A stretch of 64,000 bases of DNA from DATGMS01 sp035303945 (GTDB lineage: Bacteria > Bacteroidota > Bacteroidia > Cytophagales > Cyclobacteriaceae), in the NCBI GenBank assembly GCA_035303945.1, contig DATGQZ010000020.1, positions 60,380 through 124,379 of the forward strand. The letters run 5' to 3'. Below are positions 63,466 to 64,000 of the stretch, piece after piece; within the stretch, counting starts at the first letter, position 1, and each line of letters begins with the position of its first letter. Under the pieces are notes generated by a model. That model was not told the DNA's origin, searched no databases, and saw nothing but the letters and a program-made list of their open reading frames with translations. The position numbers were made by a program, and so were the translations under genes.

Positions 63466-64000
63466 CTATTTTGCTTGATGTTCTAATACCTGTCCCTTCT
63501 CAAGAAGCACCGTTCTGAGATCTGCGTAAGGCAGATCCTGTAGCGCAAGACCTTGATCTATGGCCAGACTGGCCGCTATGGCAGCCGACTGGCCGAGCAC
63601 CATAAACACAGGTTCCATGCGTATGGAACCAAAAGCAATATGGGTGGAGCTTACACAGACAGGAACCGTCAGGTTTTCAATTTCTCCTCTTTTAGGAATG
63701 ATAGATCGATAGGAAATGGGGTAGGGAGCCTGAACATGGGCTTCGACGTTGCCCTCATTCTTCACATAGCCGTTATGGTCCACGTAGCGCTGTACCATAT
63801 GGGAGTCCATTTGGTAGGCCGCCAGCCCTACTGGGTCCTCCGCTGCCTGTAGCCCTTCGCAGTCGCGCTGGGAGATCACATAGTCGCTCAGCATCCTTCT
63901 GGCTTCCCGGATGTACAGCTGCGGCGTCCAGCCGCCGTTTTCCGTAAACTCGTCTTTGGACATGCCCCACTGCGACACCAGCTCCCTGACCTGCTGCGGG
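63466..64000 (-). CDS. FAD-dependent oxidoreductase (third copy), 5' end outside window
   Basis: The C-terminal 177 residues of a third paralogue; the frame stays open to the window edge, and the residues before the first in-window start (PQQVRELVSQWG) align with both neighbours. Visible parts are LYIREARRM, AAYQMDSHMVQRYVDHNG and SYRSIIPKRGEIENLTVPVCVSSTHIAFGSIRMEPVFMVLGQS. It ends at HQAK without a beta-sandwich domain. The last 100 bases of the window contain 64 G or C, clearly richer than the same part of the second copy, although one 26-nt stretch is identical between them. Confidence 0.85.
   Translation of the reverse strand, partial: PQQVRELVSQWGMSKDEFTENGGWTPQLYIREARRMLSDYVISQRDCEGLQAAEDPVGLAAYQMDSHMVQRYVDHNGYVKNEGNVEAHVQAPYPISYRSIIPKRGEIENLTVPVCVSSTHIAFGSIRMEPVFMVLGQSAAIAASLAIDQGLALQDLPYADLRTVLLEKGQVLEHQAK

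Noticed and set aside
1..64000. CRISPR arrays, insertion sequences, prophage genes, tRNA or rRNA genes
   Set aside because: No spaced repeats, transposase or integrase motifs, or cloverleaf-like sequences were seen in any gap.

Overview
The window reads as chromosomal DNA of a Bacteroidota bacterium, most likely an environmental or marine member of the order Cytophagales (Cyclobacteriaceae-like; inferred from gene content, no species can be named). Supporting signs are gldC, three SusC/TonB-type receptors, two of them with SusD partners, many lipoproteins, the order ftsX-DUF3098-uppP-truB-ribF, promoters of the Bacteroidota type (TTG, about 20 nt, TAnnTTTG), and AT-biased DNA with weak Shine-Dalgarno signals. 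No transposase, integrase, phage gene, CRISPR array, tRNA or rRNA was seen.

Layout. (1) 1-5725, + strand: two tandem paralogues with a beta-propeller, HEAT repeats and a C-terminal haem c domain; the first is cut by the window start. (2) 5794-10171, - strand: a TonB-dependent receptor followed by an SGNH-hydrolase lipoprotein. (3) 10351-29361: mainly housekeeping genes. These are gldC, the ftsX-DUF3098-uppP-truB-ribF operon, trkA, a possible Hpt protein, trehalose-phosphatase, lhgO, an aldehyde dehydrogenase, a membrane-anchored XRE regulator, gltA, a complete sufBCDSE operon extended by a DUF59 protein and a bacilliredoxin, and an Lrp regulator. (4) 29623-47116: a sugar-utilisation locus. 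A LacI regulator faces a + strand series: PmoA-like (DUF6807), ThuA, Tat-exported Gfo/Idh/MocA oxidoreductase, UxuA, SusC, SusD, SGLT-type symporter, xylulokinase, xylose isomerase and a sorbosone-dehydrogenase-like lipoprotein. (5) 47157-49999, - strand: a second Tat-exported Gfo/Idh/MocA protein, and an O-succinylhomoserine sulfhydrylase-like gene behind a SAM riboswitch and a possible 46-codon leader ORF. (6) 50375-64000, - strand: three tandem FAD-dependent oxidoreductases (the most upstream cut by the window end), then SusC, SusD, a PSD1/DUF1553 cytochrome and a DUF1501 protein.

How the parts may work together. Regions 4 and 6 hold two SusCD uptake systems but no glycoside hydrolase, polysaccharide lyase or sulfatase that I can recognise. 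The accessory proteins are instead mostly exported redox enzymes (Gfo/Idh/MocA, FAD oxidoreductases, sorbosone-dehydrogenase-like propeller, haem c proteins). My main inference is an oxidative route of sugar or glycoside processing in the periplasm or at the cell surface, feeding xylose and hexuronate catabolism (XylA/XylB, UxuA). The substrate cannot be read from sequence. The strongest regulatory signals are two identical inverted operator cores between lacI and the PmoA-like gene, the SAM riboswitch directly joined to a short ORF, a dyad at the suf promoter, and an 11-bp tandem repeat upstream of the membrane XRE regulator.
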